Shown here: positions 9,593 to 18,023 of the stretch, piece by piece | Layout: each line of letters opens with the position of its first letter | Numbering within the stretch: position 1 is the stretch's first letter | Assembly: GCF_029919115.1 (NCBI RefSeq) | Contig: NZ_CP123990.1 | Span: 4,118,501-4,182,500, forward strand | DNA from: Variovorax paradoxus | Lineage (GTDB): Bacteria; Pseudomonadota; Gammaproteobacteria; Burkholderiales; Burkholderiaceae_C | DNA length: 64,000 bases | Reading direction: 5' to 3' | The notes under the pieces: model-generated | Told to the model about the DNA's origin: nothing | Databases searched by the model: none | What the model saw: the letters and a program-made list of their open reading frames with translations, nothing else | Made by a program: the position numbers and the translations under genes

Positions 9593-9639
9593 GGCTGTCT
9601 CCTTCTTTCTAAGTGCTTGTTGAAAACCGTCCGTGGTGG

Positions 9640-11091
9640 TCAGGCCAGCATGAAGCCGGTCTTGACCGTCGTGTAGAACTCCGCGGCGTGGCGCCCTTGT
9701 TCGCGCGGCCCGTAGCCCGACCCCTTGCGGCCGCCGAAGGGCACGTGGAAGTCCACCCCCGCGGTCGGCAGATTGACCATCGTCATGCCGACCTCGGCAT
9801 GCCGCCTGAAATGCATCGCGTGCTTGAGCGAGTTGGTGCAGATGCCCGCACTCAGGCCCGACGGCGTGTCGTTGCACAGCGCCAACGCCTCGTCGTAGTC
9901 GGCAGCGCGCAGCACGCAGGCCAGCGGGCCGAAGATTTCCTCGCGCGCAATGCGGTGCTCCGGCTTGGCAAGAAACAGCGCGGGGCTCATGTAATGGCCC
10001 GCGGTGGCGCGCTTGAGCCGCTCTCCGCCCCACACGTGTTCGGCGCCCTCTTCGCGGGCAACCTCGACCCAGGCCAAAGTGCGCGCAAGCCGCTCTTCAT
10101 CGATCAGGGGGCCGATGTCCACTCCGCGCTCCAGCGCGTGGCCGATCTTCAGCGCCTTGAGCCGCTGGCGCAGACGCGCCACAAAAACGTCGTGCACCGC
10201 GGCTTCGACGATGAGACGGCTCGACGCCGTGCAGCGCTGCCCGTTCGAAAAGTAGGCGCCCTGCACCGCGCAATCGACGGCGTGATCGATGTCGGCATCG
10301 GCCAGCACCACGAGCGCGTTCTTGCCGCCCATCTCCAGCTGCACCTTGGCGCGCCGTGCGGCGGCCGCCTGCAGAATGCGTTCACCGTTGCGCGCCGAGC
10401 CGGTGAAGCTCACCGCATCGACCAGCGGGCTGTCGACCAGCGCCTGCCCCGCCTCGCGGCCGCTGCCCATCACCAGGTTGAAAACGCCCGCCGGCAAAGC
10501 GGCGCGGCTGATGATTTCGGCCAGCGTCCAGCCGCAGGCCGGCACCAGCTCGGCGGGCTTGAACACCACGCTGTTGCCATGCGCGAGCGCGGGCGCAATC
10601 TTGGTGGCCGGCACTGCCAGCGGGGAGTTCCACGGCGTGATGAGCCCGGCCACGCCCACCGGCTCACGCGTCACGTCGACCTGCACGCCGGCGCGCAGCG
10701 AGGCCATGTTTTCGCCCCCGCCCCGCATTGCCTCGCCCGCAAAAAACTTGAAGGTCTGGCCCGCGCGGGTGGCCTCGGCAACGGCTTCGGGCAGGGTCTT
10801 GCCGACTTCGCGCGCCAACAGCAGGCCGAGTTCGTCCCGGCGCGCCAGCAGTTCCGTGCCGATGCGATCGAGCACGTCGGCCCTGCGTTGGGGCGTGCTG
10901 TGGCTCCAGTGCGGAAAGGCGTCGGCGGCCGCGCGGATTGCAAGCTCGACCTGGCGGCGGTCGGCACGTGCGTACTCGGCCACCACTTCGCTGGTGTCCG
11001 AAGGATTGGCGCTCACACCTGTGGTCGCGCTGGTTTCCCAGCGGCCGTTGATGTACTGCCGCACGCTCTGATGGAGCTCGCCGTGAATCAC
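9640..11091 (-). CDS. NAD(P)-dependent aldehyde dehydrogenase, probable 2-oxoglutarate semialdehyde dehydrogenase
   Basis: This 483-residue class-1-type aldehyde dehydrogenase shows the active-site glutamate in LEMGGKN near residue 253 and the catalytic cysteine in NGQRCTASS near residue 287. The cofactor-binding segment TPWNSPLAVP lies near residue 151. Translation starts at GTG 11091 with AAGG upstream. It is the first gene of the minus-strand sugar operon. In the non-phosphorylative pentose route the last step oxidises 2-oxoglutarate semialdehyde to 2-oxoglutarate, which fits the neighbours. Other semialdehydes are possible because this family is broad. Confidence 0.85.
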   Translation of the reverse strand: MIHGELHQSVRQYINGRWETSATTGVSANPSDTSEVVAEYARADRRQVELAIRAAADAFPHWSHSTPQRRADVLDRIGTELLARRDELGLLLAREVGKTLPEAVAEATRAGQTFKFFAGEAMRGGGENMASLRAGVQVDVTREPVGVAGLITPWNSPLAVPATKIAPALAHGNSVVFKPAELVPACGWTLAEIISRAALPAGVFNLVMGSGREAGQALVDSPLVDAVSFTGSARNGERILQAAAARRAKVQLEMGGKNALVVLADADIDHAVDCAVQGAYFSNGQRCTASSRLIVEAAVHDVFVARLRQRLKALKIGHALERGVDIGPLIDEERLARTLAWVEVAREEGAEHVWGGERLKRATAGHYMSPALFLAKPEHRIAREEIFGPLACVLRAADYDEALALCNDTPSGLSAGICTNSLKHAMHFRRHAEVGMTMVNLPTAGVDFHVPFGGRKGSGYGPREQGRHAAEFYTTVKTGFMLA

Positions 11092-11138
11092 CGTGCGCCT
11101 TGTCTCTCGTTTTGAAGTGCCGCGAGTCTAGAAACAGA

Positions 11139-11182
11139 ATTGATATCAATCCAATCATTTTTTCGACAAAATGCATATCAAT
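11139..11182. promoter_or_regulatory. probable LysR operator in the dehydrogenase/gbpR divergent promoter
   Basis: ATTGATATCAAT at 11139-11150 is a perfect 12-base palindrome. A further TATCAA half-site lies at 11176-11181. The region is AT-rich, unlike its surroundings, and sits between the divergent starts at 11091 and 11228. Similar half-sites occur in the 13.0 kb divergent promoter, so the adjacent LysR protein probably binds both. Confidence 0.6.
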
Positions 11183-11227
11183 CGCTGGATTCTGGAAAAC
11201 CCGCGCAGCCCAAAGTTTCAATAACCA

Positions 11228-12187
11228 ATGACCAACTACAACCACTGGTTCATCCGAGCCCGCCTCAAGACGCGGCAGCTGCTTTTGCTGGTCGCCTTGG
11301 CGGAGGAAGGCAACATCCACCGCGCGGCGCAGGTGCTCAACATGACGCAGCCCGCAGCCTCCAAGCTGCTGAAAGACCTGGAAGACGTGCTGGAGGTGCC
11401 GCTTTTCGACCGCCTGCCGCGCGGCATGCGCCCCACCTGGTACGGCGAAACCATGATTCGCCACGCCCGCGTGGCACTGGCCAGCCTGAACCAGGCGCAC
11501 GACGAGCTCACCGCGCTCAAGGCGGGCCGCTTCGGCCAGGTGGGCGTGGGCGCCATCACCGCGCCGGGCCTTACGCTGATGCCCCCCGCGGTGGCCATGG
11601 TGAAGCGCGAACAGCCCGACCTGCGCGTGTCGCTCGAGATCGAGACCAGCGCGGTGCTGATCGACCGGCTCGAGCAAGGCAAGCTCGACATCCTCGTGGC
11701 GCGGCTGTTTGCCGAGCATGACAAGTCGCAGTTGCGCTACGAAGCGCTGGCCGAAGAGCCGGTGTGCGCACTGGTGCGCCCCGGCCATCCGCTGCTGGGC
11801 GTGAGCAGCCTCACGCTGCGCGACGTGGTGGGCGCCGGCTGGATCGTGCCGCCCGCGGGCAGCGTGCTGCGGCACCGCTTCGAGCTGATGTTCCAGGAAG
11901 AAGGGCTTTCGCCGCCGGGCAACGTCATCGAGAGTTCGGCCCTGCTCTTCATCACGCGCATGCTGCAGCAAAGCGACATGGTGGCCGTGCTCGCCAGCGA
12001 CGTGGCGCGCTACTACGCCGCGCACGGCATCGTGTCGCTGCTGCCGCTCGACATGCCCTGCCACATGGACGCCTTCGGCATCATTACGCGCACCGACCGG
12101 CTGCTCTCGCCGGCGGCCAAGGTGATGATGAAGGCGCTGAAGACCGCGAGCCTCAGCGTCTACGGCCGCAAGCTGGAGATGGACTGA
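11228..12187 (+). CDS. LysR-family regulator, GbpR-like
   Basis: This 319-residue LysR-type regulator has an N-terminal winged helix (RLKTRQLLLLVALAEEGNIHRAAQVLNMTQPAASKLL) at residues 11-48 and an effector-binding domain from about residue 95. It is divergently transcribed from the sugar operon, as gbpR is from chvE in Agrobacterium, and the helix wording fits that group. It probably senses a sugar or sugar acid and controls both its own divergent operon and the dehydrogenase/lactonase pair at 13 kb. It ends one base before the convergent SDR gene. Confidence 0.85.
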   Translation: MTNYNHWFIRARLKTRQLLLLVALAEEGNIHRAAQVLNMTQPAASKLLKDLEDVLEVPLFDRLPRGMRPTWYGETMIRHARVALASLNQAHDELTALKAGRFGQVGVGAITAPGLTLMPPAVAMVKREQPDLRVSLEIETSAVLIDRLEQGKLDILVARLFAEHDKSQLRYEALAEEPVCALVRPGHPLLGVSSLTLRDVVGAGWIVPPAGSVLRHRFELMFQEEGLSPPGNVIESSALLFITRMLQQSDMVAVLASDVARYYAAHGIVSLLPLDMPCHMDAFGIITRTDRLLSPAAKVMMKALKTASLSVYGRKLEMD

Positions 12188-12964
12188 TCAGGTCCAGCCC
12201 GCATCCACCGTGAATTCCTGCGCGGTGCACATCTTTGCGTCGTCCGACGCGAGAAACAGCACCATGCGCGCGATGTCCTCGGGCATGAGCTTGTCGGGCA
12301 GGCACTGGTTGCGCTTCAAGGACTGTTCGCCCTCGTCGTCGAGCCACAGCTTCACCTGCCGGTCGGTCATTACCCAACCGGGCGACACGGTGTTGATGCG
12401 GATGCGGTCGCGGCCCAGGTCCACCGCCAGGCCGCGCGTGAGTCCGTTGACCGAAGACTTTGCAATGGCATAGCAGGGGTAGCCCGAGCCCTTGGTCTGC
12501 CAGCCCGTCGATCCCAGGTTGACCACCGAGCCGAAGCCCAGCCGCCGCATGCCCGGCACCACCGATTGAATGGCGAACAGCGCGGGCCGCTCGTTGATGG
12601 CCATGCGGTTGTCGTAGTAGTCGGGCGTGACCGATTCCAGCGTGTGGCGGTCGTCGCTTGCCACGTTGTTGACCAGCACGGCAAAGTCGCCCAGCTCGGC
12701 GGCCGCGTCGGCAATGGCCTTCTGCATGGCGCCGATGTCGCGCACGTCGCAGGCGCGCCACCATGGCGCCGCATGGCCTTCATTGGCAATGCGCTGCGCC
12801 AGGGCTGCGCTGGCGCCTTCGGCAATGTCGATGAACGCCACGCGAGCGCCCTGCGCGGCAAAGGCGGCAACAATGGCCGCGCCAATGCCGCTGCCGCCGC
12901 CGGTGACAAACACGGCGCGCCCCTCCAGGCTGGGGTAGATCGAGAGCTTCGGGGAATCCTTCAA
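12188..12964 (-). CDS. SDR-family sugar 1-dehydrogenase (D-xylose/L-arabinose type)
   Basis: This 258-residue short-chain dehydrogenase starts at TTG 12964, which has GGAG nine bases upstream. The frame remains open to another TTG at 13012, but that lies within the operator. The cofactor motif TGGGSGIG is near residue 22 and catalytic YAIAK near residue 162. The IYPSLEG opening and the DDAKMCTAQEFTVDAGW ending resemble Caulobacter xylose dehydrogenase XylB from memory. It would oxidise the aldose to its lactone, the substrate of the divergently encoded lactonase. Which pentose or hexose it uses cannot be read from sequence. Confidence 0.85.
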   Translation of the reverse strand: MKDSPKLSIYPSLEGRAVFVTGGGSGIGAAIVAAFAAQGARVAFIDIAEGASAALAQRIANEGHAAPWWRACDVRDIGAMQKAIADAAAELGDFAVLVNNVASDDRHTLESVTPDYYDNRMAINERPALFAIQSVVPGMRRLGFGSVVNLGSTGWQTKGSGYPCYAIAKSSVNGLTRGLAVDLGRDRIRINTVSPGWVMTDRQVKLWLDDEGEQSLKRNQCLPDKLMPEDIARMVLFLASDDAKMCTAQEFTVDAGWT

Positions 12965-13004
12965 GGTGTGTGTCTCCAGGTCGGGGAAGTGGCATTGCAA
13001 AAAA

Positions 13005-13056
13005 GATATCAATCAATGCCATAAACTTTGATTTCTATTATCAATATGCCTTGATA
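13005..13056. promoter_or_regulatory. probable LysR operators in the SDR/lactonase divergent promoter
   Basis: GATATCAATCAAT at 13005-13017, TATCAA at 13039-13044 and TTGATA at 13051-13056 (the last two an inverted pair six bases apart) repeat the element of the 11.1 kb promoter. The block is AT-rich and lies between divergent starts at 12964 and 13103. This suggests control by the GbpR-like regulator. Confidence 0.55.
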
Positions 13057-13102
13057 CGATCCGCCGCGTCAAGGACTGAGACAACGAAGGCGCAAAAACA
13101 AA

Positions 13103-14053
13103 ATGACCCAGAACGGCAGCACATCCACGCCCGCACCCCTTGGTGCGCCAACGATCCTCGGCCAGCCCGAATGCCTGTGGCCTGCGGAAGCCACGCTCGG
13201 AGAAGGCACGCTGTGGTCGCCGCGCGAGCAGGCGCTTTACTGGATCGACATCCTCGGGTGCCGCCTGTACCGCTACGACCCGCGGGGCGGCGCGCGCCGG
13301 AGCTGGGCCTTCGACGAAGAGATCACCGCACTGGCCGAGCGCGCGGGCGCGCCGGGGCTGATCGTCACCATGCGCCGCGGCTTCGCCCTGTTCGACCCCG
13401 CAGTCGACGCGCCGCCGCGCTACCTGCACCAGCCCGAACCCGACCGGCCCGGCAACCGCTTCAACGACGGCAAGTGCGACAGCAAGGGCCGCTTTTGGGG
13501 CGGCACCATGGACTTCGACTGCGTGGCGCCGACGGGTGCGCTCTACCGCTTCGATGCCGATGGCCGCTGCACGCGCCACGACGACGGCTTTGCGGTCACC
13601 AACGGGCCGACCTGGTCGCTCGACGAACGCACGATGTATTTCAACGCCACCGTCGAAGGCTGCGTCTATGCCTATGACTTCGACAGCGAAGCCGGCACGG
13701 TGAGCAACAAGCGGGTGTGGCTGCGCTTTGCAGACGGCGACGGCCTGCCCGACGGCATGACGACCGACGCGGCCGGCCGGCTGTGGATTGCGCGCTGGGG
13801 CGGCCACTGCGTGAGCTGCCACGACCCGGTGAGCGGCGCCGAACTGTGCCGCATCGAGTTGCCCGCAAGCAACGTCACCGACTGCGCCTTCGGCGGTGAA
13901 GACATGTGCACGCTCTACATCACCACCGCGCGCAGCGGGCTCACGGCTGAGCAGATCGAAGCGGAGCCGCTGTCCGGCGCGCTGTTCTCGGTTCGCATCG
14001 GGAGCCCCGGCCTGCCCGCCGCGGAGTTCGGCGCGGCCGCGGTCAACGGCTAA
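13103..14053 (+). CDS. SMP-30/gluconolactonase-family sugar lactonase
   Basis: This 316-residue beta-propeller lactonase of the SMP-30/LRE family carries an N-terminal metal-site glutamate in AEATLGEGTLW near residue 33. NRFNDGKCDSKGRFWGGTM lies near residue 117, VTNGPTWS near residue 166, and DGDGLPDGMTTDAAGRLWIA near residue 211. These are the usual metal ligands (Glu, Asn, Asn, Asp). It would hydrolyse arabino-, xylono- or galactonolactone to the acid. The gene is divergent from the sugar dehydrogenase and shares its operator region. It is followed after four bases by the convergent epimerase. Confidence 0.9.
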   Translation: MTQNGSTSTPAPLGAPTILGQPECLWPAEATLGEGTLWSPREQALYWIDILGCRLYRYDPRGGARRSWAFDEEITALAERAGAPGLIVTMRRGFALFDPAVDAPPRYLHQPEPDRPGNRFNDGKCDSKGRFWGGTMDFDCVAPTGALYRFDADGRCTRHDDGFAVTNGPTWSLDERTMYFNATVEGCVYAYDFDSEAGTVSNKRVWLRFADGDGLPDGMTTDAAGRLWIARWGGHCVSCHDPVSGAELCRIELPASNVTDCAFGGEDMCTLYITTARSGLTAEQIEAEPLSGALFSVRIGSPGLPAAEFGAAAVNG

Positions 14054-14057
14054 CTAT

Positions 14058-15125
14058 TCAAGCCACGCCGAAGCGGTGCAGCGTGCTGCTGCTGAACGCT
14101 TCGCCGGGCCGGAGCACCGTCGAAGGAAAGCTTGGCTGATTCGGCGAATCGGGGTAGTGCTGCGTTTCCAGGCACAGCCCCGCGCCTTGGCGAATGGTTT
14201 CCCCGTCGCGACCGCGAAGGCTGCCGTCGAGAAAGTTGCCCGAATAAAACTGCACCGCCGGCTCGGTCGTCAGCACCTCCATCACGCGGCCTGAGGGCTC
14301 GTGCTCGAGGCGCGCCGCCAGCGCCATGCCGGCCGGCTCGCGGTCGAGCACCCAGTTGTGGTCGTAGCCGCCCGCCACGCGCAACTGCTCGTGCGGCTCG
14401 CCCATGCGCGCACCGATGTGCGTAGGCACGCGAAAGTCGAAAGGTGTTCCGTTCACGGGCGCGAGGCCAAGTGGAATCAGCCCAGCGTCCACCGGGCAGA
14501 AGCGGCTCGCCGGAATGGTCAGCCGGTGGTCCCGCACTGCGCCGCCGCCGGCCAGGTTGAAGTAGTCGTGATGGCTCAGGTTCAACACCGTGGCCCGGTC
14601 AGCCACGGCGCGGTAGTCGATGCGCCATGTGTTTTCGGTGGTGCCGAGCACGTAGCGCACGGTCACCCGCACCTCGCCCGGAAAGCCCTCTTCGCCGTCC
14701 GCACTGGTGTAGCGCAGTTCAATGGCCACTTCATCCGCGGCGGTATAGGCAGGCACTTCTTCAATGTGCCAGAAGCGCGTGCCAAAGCCCTTGTGGCCGC
14801 CGTGCAGCGAATTGGCGCCGTCGTTCACTGCAAGCTGGTGCGCAACGCCGTCGAGCATGAAGCGCCCGCGCGCGATGCGGTTGGCATAGCGGCCGACGAT
14901 GGTGCCGAAGTGCGGATGCGGCTTCAGGTAGTCCTCGAGCGTGGGTAGGCCGAGCACGATGTTGCCGCTCTGCCCTTCGCGATCGGGCACATGCAGCGCC
15001 GTGACAATGCCGCCAAGGTTGATGGCACTCAGGCTGAGGCCCCGGCCGTTGTCCAGGGTGTATTCGGTCACGGCGCGGCCATCGGGCATGCGTCCGAACT
15101 CGCGCGAGGTGATGCTGCTGTTCAT
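14058..15125 (-). CDS. galM: aldose 1-epimerase
   Basis: This 355-residue galactose mutarotase has the family landmarks GRYANRIARGRF near residue 79, NSLHGGHKGFGTRFW near residue 106, the catalytic histidine in LSHHDYFNLAG near residue 190, and the C-terminal glutamate in LCLETQHYPDSPNQP. It interconverts alpha and beta aldose anomers, speeding supply to a 1-dehydrogenase specific for one anomer. Its ATG overlaps the stop of the upstream 555-residue gene by four bases, so it is the last gene of the 18.0-14.1 kb operon. Confidence 0.93.
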   Translation of the reverse strand: MNSSITSREFGRMPDGRAVTEYTLDNGRGLSLSAINLGGIVTALHVPDREGQSGNIVLGLPTLEDYLKPHPHFGTIVGRYANRIARGRFMLDGVAHQLAVNDGANSLHGGHKGFGTRFWHIEEVPAYTAADEVAIELRYTSADGEEGFPGEVRVTVRYVLGTTENTWRIDYRAVADRATVLNLSHHDYFNLAGGGAVRDHRLTIPASRFCPVDAGLIPLGLAPVNGTPFDFRVPTHIGARMGEPHEQLRVAGGYDHNWVLDREPAGMALAARLEHEPSGRVMEVLTTEPAVQFYSGNFLDGSLRGRDGETIRQGAGLCLETQHYPDSPNQPSFPSTVLRPGEAFSSSTLHRFGVA

Positions 15126-16789
15126 CGGCGGTATTTCCAGTAGGCGACAAGGCCCGAAAGATAGTGCTCCACGTCGTCGATGCGAACGCGGAAGCTGTGG
15201 TGCTTGATAAAGAACGAACCCGCAATACGGTCGGGGTTCCGGAAAAACATTGCGAGCTCGGGCCAGAAATACCCATTGGCCAGGTAGCGCGCGCGATGCT
15301 CGAGCGCGCGGTCGAACTTGTCGCGGTCGAGCCCTTCGAGCAGCGGACGCAGCGCAGGGTCGGCATCGAGCCGCGCCACCATTTCGCGCGCAGCCATCAT
15401 CAGTTCAAGCAGCGTGGGAAAGATGGTGATGCGCTGCAGCACAAAGTCCAGGTAGTCCGCCACGTTGCGCAGCCCGAACTGGTAGTAGCGCGTTTCGGGC
15501 CGGTAGCGCGTGAGCTCGTTGACGCAGTAGCTCAGCCAATGGTCATGCGCGCGCCAATGCTCCGCGGCAATGAAATGCTCGAAGGCTTTCTCGACCACGG
15601 CCAGCCACCGCTCATCGCGCGTGAGGCCATAGAGACGCATCAGGCCGAATGCCGCTTCGCCGTCGTAGTAGATGACGCGGAACTCATCCTTCACGTCGAG
15701 CGACGGGTAACTGAGCACGTGCACGAAGCGCCCGCTCGCCGGGTCTTGCATGGCCTGGATGCCGAGCGCGAGTTGCTCCATCAGCGGCTGGTACTGCGCA
15801 TCGCCGGTGAGCTCGGTGTACTTGACCAGCGCCAGCAGGCACACCGCATTGCCCCCGAGCTTGATTTCATTGCCCACGTCGAGCAGGTAGGCCGCGCGCG
15901 TGCCGTCGGGCAGGTCGACCTGGCGGATGAGCCGGTCTTTCAAGAAGGCCAGCGAGCGGTCGATGGCCGCCTTCTGTGTGTCGCTTCGGGTCAGCTCCCA
16001 GGCTTCGAGCAGCGCGTAGGTCGAGCTTGCGTGCCGCAAGGTGTTGTAGGTGGGGATCGGCCGGTCGAAACACGGAAACCAACCGTAGTAGAACTCGCCC
16101 GAGGGCTTGACCTGCGCGGCGAGGTAGTCGCTCGCGGTGTCCACCAGGTGGCGCACCTGGTCCGCGCTCCAATCGGGCAGCGTCCGGTAGCCTGCCGCTT
16201 GCCCCTTGGCCGTGAGAGGCCATGCCCCCTCGGCGTCGACGTAGGCGCCCCGGGTCGTGAAGCACCACACCGGCGCGTCGTCGCCCGAGGGAAAGTCGAT
16301 GTCTCTTCCGAAGCGCCGCTGCCCGTGCAGGCGCAGGTTGCCCGCGTTGGGCTCGGCATGTTCCACGGTGCCGTTGTAGAAGATGGCGCTGCCGTTGATC
16401 TCCGGCGCGAGCAGCGCCACCTCGAACTTCGCATCGAACGACACGCCCCGGTTGAAGTAGTTGCGCTTGGTGCGCGACAGGCGCTCCTTCAATGCGCCCC
16501 AGCTCATGGGCTCGACCTCGTCGACGATTTCTACACGCATGCGGCGGGGCTGCAAGCCGATGCGTTCGGTGAGCGCAAGCGCCGCATCGCGCGCTTTCTG
16601 CCAAGCCTCTTCGGCCGTGCCGCCGCGCCCCATAGTGACGCGTGCGCGGCTCGCACCGTCGCCCAGCGCGACAAACATCACGCAGCCGGCCTCGGGGGTG
16701 GCAGCGGTGCCCGGCAGCGTGCCGTCTGGCGCCGTCAGCACCTTCCTGGCGCGATCGAACAGATCCATGAGCGTCATTTCGTGGTTCAT
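15122..16789 (-). CDS. conserved protein of unknown function with probable alpha/alpha-toroid domain
   Basis: This 555-residue cytosolic protein has no signal peptide; it starts at ATG 16789 (MNHEMTLMDLF). Residues 1-190 form an alpha/beta part with no motif I recognise. Residues from about 200 are rich in helical pairs with Trp, Tyr and His (GEFYYGWFPCFDRPIPTYN, GNEIKLGGNAVCLLALVKYTELTGD, IYYDGEAAFGLMRLY). They resemble the six-hairpin toroids of glycosidases, epimerases and lyases. The position between an acetyltransferase and galM points to a sugar substrate. I cannot name a family with confidence. Confidence 0.6.
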   Translation of the reverse strand: MNHEMTLMDLFDRARKVLTAPDGTLPGTAATPEAGCVMFVALGDGASRARVTMGRGGTAEEAWQKARDAALALTERIGLQPRRMRVEIVDEVEPMSWGALKERLSRTKRNYFNRGVSFDAKFEVALLAPEINGSAIFYNGTVEHAEPNAGNLRLHGQRRFGRDIDFPSGDDAPVWCFTTRGAYVDAEGAWPLTAKGQAAGYRTLPDWSADQVRHLVDTASDYLAAQVKPSGEFYYGWFPCFDRPIPTYNTLRHASSTYALLEAWELTRSDTQKAAIDRSLAFLKDRLIRQVDLPDGTRAAYLLDVGNEIKLGGNAVCLLALVKYTELTGDAQYQPLMEQLALGIQAMQDPASGRFVHVLSYPSLDVKDEFRVIYYDGEAAFGLMRLYGLTRDERWLAVVEKAFEHFIAAEHWRAHDHWLSYCVNELTRYRPETRYYQFGLRNVADYLDFVLQRITIFPTLLELMMAAREMVARLDADPALRPLLEGLDRDKFDRALEHRARYLANGYFWPELAMFFRNPDRIAGSFFIKHHSFRVRIDDVEHYLSGLVAYWKYRR

Positions 16790-16830
16790 GCAGGCGCGAA
16801 TGATGACAGGCCTCGCGCCCTGCAGGCACG

Positions 16831-17364
16831 CTAATCCAGCACCCGGTAGAAGTAAGTGGTATCGCACGGCTCGCCGCCCGGCAGCAGTGCAAAGCCCGGA
16901 ATCACGCCCGCGCGCGTCCAGCCCTGGCGGGCATAAAGCCGCTCGGCCTCCGGGCTGGATGTATCGAGCACCAGCAAGGTCTTTCCGTGATCGCGGGCAA
17001 GCTGCTCGACGGCTTGCATCAGCAGCGCACCCACGCCCCGGCGCCTCGCCCGACGGTGCACGAGCATCTTGGAAACCTCGGCGCGGTGCGGCTGGTTCTC
17101 GGGCTGGTCGAGCACGAGCTGCACGGTGCCGACGATGCCTTGCGCGTCTTCGGCCACCAGCAGCGCGCGTTCGCCGCGTGCCACCCCCTCGCCCACGCGC
17201 TGCCAGAAGCCGAGCGCGCGATCGCGGGTGAGCGGCAGCATGAAGCTCACGGATGCGCCGCCCTCGACGCAATCGATAAGCACATCGGCAAGCTGCCAGA
17301 TGTGCGCGTCGTTGACGCTGTTAAGCGCTCGAATGCCTGGCGCGAGTGTTGCCATATCTGTCAT
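16831..17364 (-). CDS. GNAT-family N-acetyltransferase
   Basis: This 177-residue GNAT protein starts at ATG 17364 with GGAG upstream. The frame is open a little further, but that overlaps the regulator. VSKMLVHRRARRRGVGALLM around residue 105 is the acetyl-CoA binding motif A, and the SPEAERLYARQGW helix follows. The target is unknown; the family acetylates amines of small molecules or proteins. It lies 13 bases after the XRE-cupin regulator and 41 bases before the 555-residue gene, so it is likely co-transcribed with both. Confidence 0.87.
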   Translation of the reverse strand: MTDMATLAPGIRALNSVNDAHIWQLADVLIDCVEGGASVSFMLPLTRDRALGFWQRVGEGVARGERALLVAEDAQGIVGTVQLVLDQPENQPHRAEVSKMLVHRRARRRGVGALLMQAVEQLARDHGKTLLVLDTSSPEAERLYARQGWTRAGVIPGFALLPGGEPCDTTYFYRVLD

Positions 17365-17377
17365 CTCATCTCCACGA

Positions 17378-17965
17378 TCATCTTGAAGCAAAGGGCGAGG
17401 TCGCGATCACGACGGCATAGCGCGCGATCTTGCGGGTGGGGTTGTAGTAGCTCATCGGCCGGTCGAGCACCAGCGCCAGGCAGTCGCCCGCGTCGAGCCG
17501 GTGGCGTTCGTCGCCCAGCGTGACTTCGATGGTTCCTTCGAGCATCCACACCTGCTGGTGCACCTGCGGTTCGCGCGCTGCGGTTTCGTAGGCCACGCGG
17601 GCCTTGGGCGGAAACAGCACTTCGACGATGTGAATCGGCGATGCCGTGCCGGCGGGCGAAACGTTGCGGCGCACATAGCCGGAATGCGGATCGCGCCACT
17701 GCGGCTGGTCGGCCAGCCGCGACACCGGCCCGGCCTCGGGCTGGGGCGCCTCGAACAACGAGGCCAGCGGAACACCGAGGCCGGTGGCAAGTTTTTCGAG
17801 CACCACCGCCGTCGGGCTGCTTTCGCCGCGTTCGATGAGCGAGATCATCGAGCGGCTGACGCCGCAGTGCACAGCCAGCGCGTCGAGCGAGAGGCCGCGC
17901 GCGGCGCGCAGGTCTCGCACGCGTTGCGCGATGCGTTCATTCAGGCTGGAGGATTCTTTTTCCAT
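17378..17965 (-). CDS. XRE-family regulator with C-terminal cupin domain
   Basis: This 195-residue transcription factor has a helix-turn-helix at residues 11-65 (RVRDLRAARGLSLDALAVHCGVSRSMISLIERGESSP) and a cupin sensor domain from about residue 110 (VHQQVWMLEGTIEVTLGDERHRLDAGD). Such proteins usually repress or activate an adjacent metabolic operon in response to a small ligand. It heads the minus-strand group with the acetyltransferase, the 555-residue protein and galM. An imperfect palindrome TCCAACATGATGGA at 17981-17994, just upstream, could be its autoregulatory site. Confidence 0.9.
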   Translation of the reverse strand: MEKESSSLNERIAQRVRDLRAARGLSLDALAVHCGVSRSMISLIERGESSPTAVVLEKLATGLGVPLASLFEAPQPEAGPVSRLADQPQWRDPHSGYVRRNVSPAGTASPIHIVEVLFPPKARVAYETAAREPQVHQQVWMLEGTIEVTLGDERHRLDAGDCLALVLDRPMSYYNPTRKIARYAVVIATSPFASR

Positions 17966-18023
17966 GATGTCGGAAGAATATCCAACATGATGGAAACAAA
18001 GTCAAGACACGATGAGAGTTACC

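Noticed and set aside
8627..10033. Longer start for the YtfQ-type protein
   Set aside because: The upstream 147 codons overlap the aldehyde dehydrogenase gene out of frame. The signal peptide begins at 9592.
15122..17272. 716-residue version of the galM-operon protein
   Set aside because: The extra 161 codons overlap the acetyltransferase gene and are Arg-rich shadow. The ATG at 16789 starts the coherent sequence.
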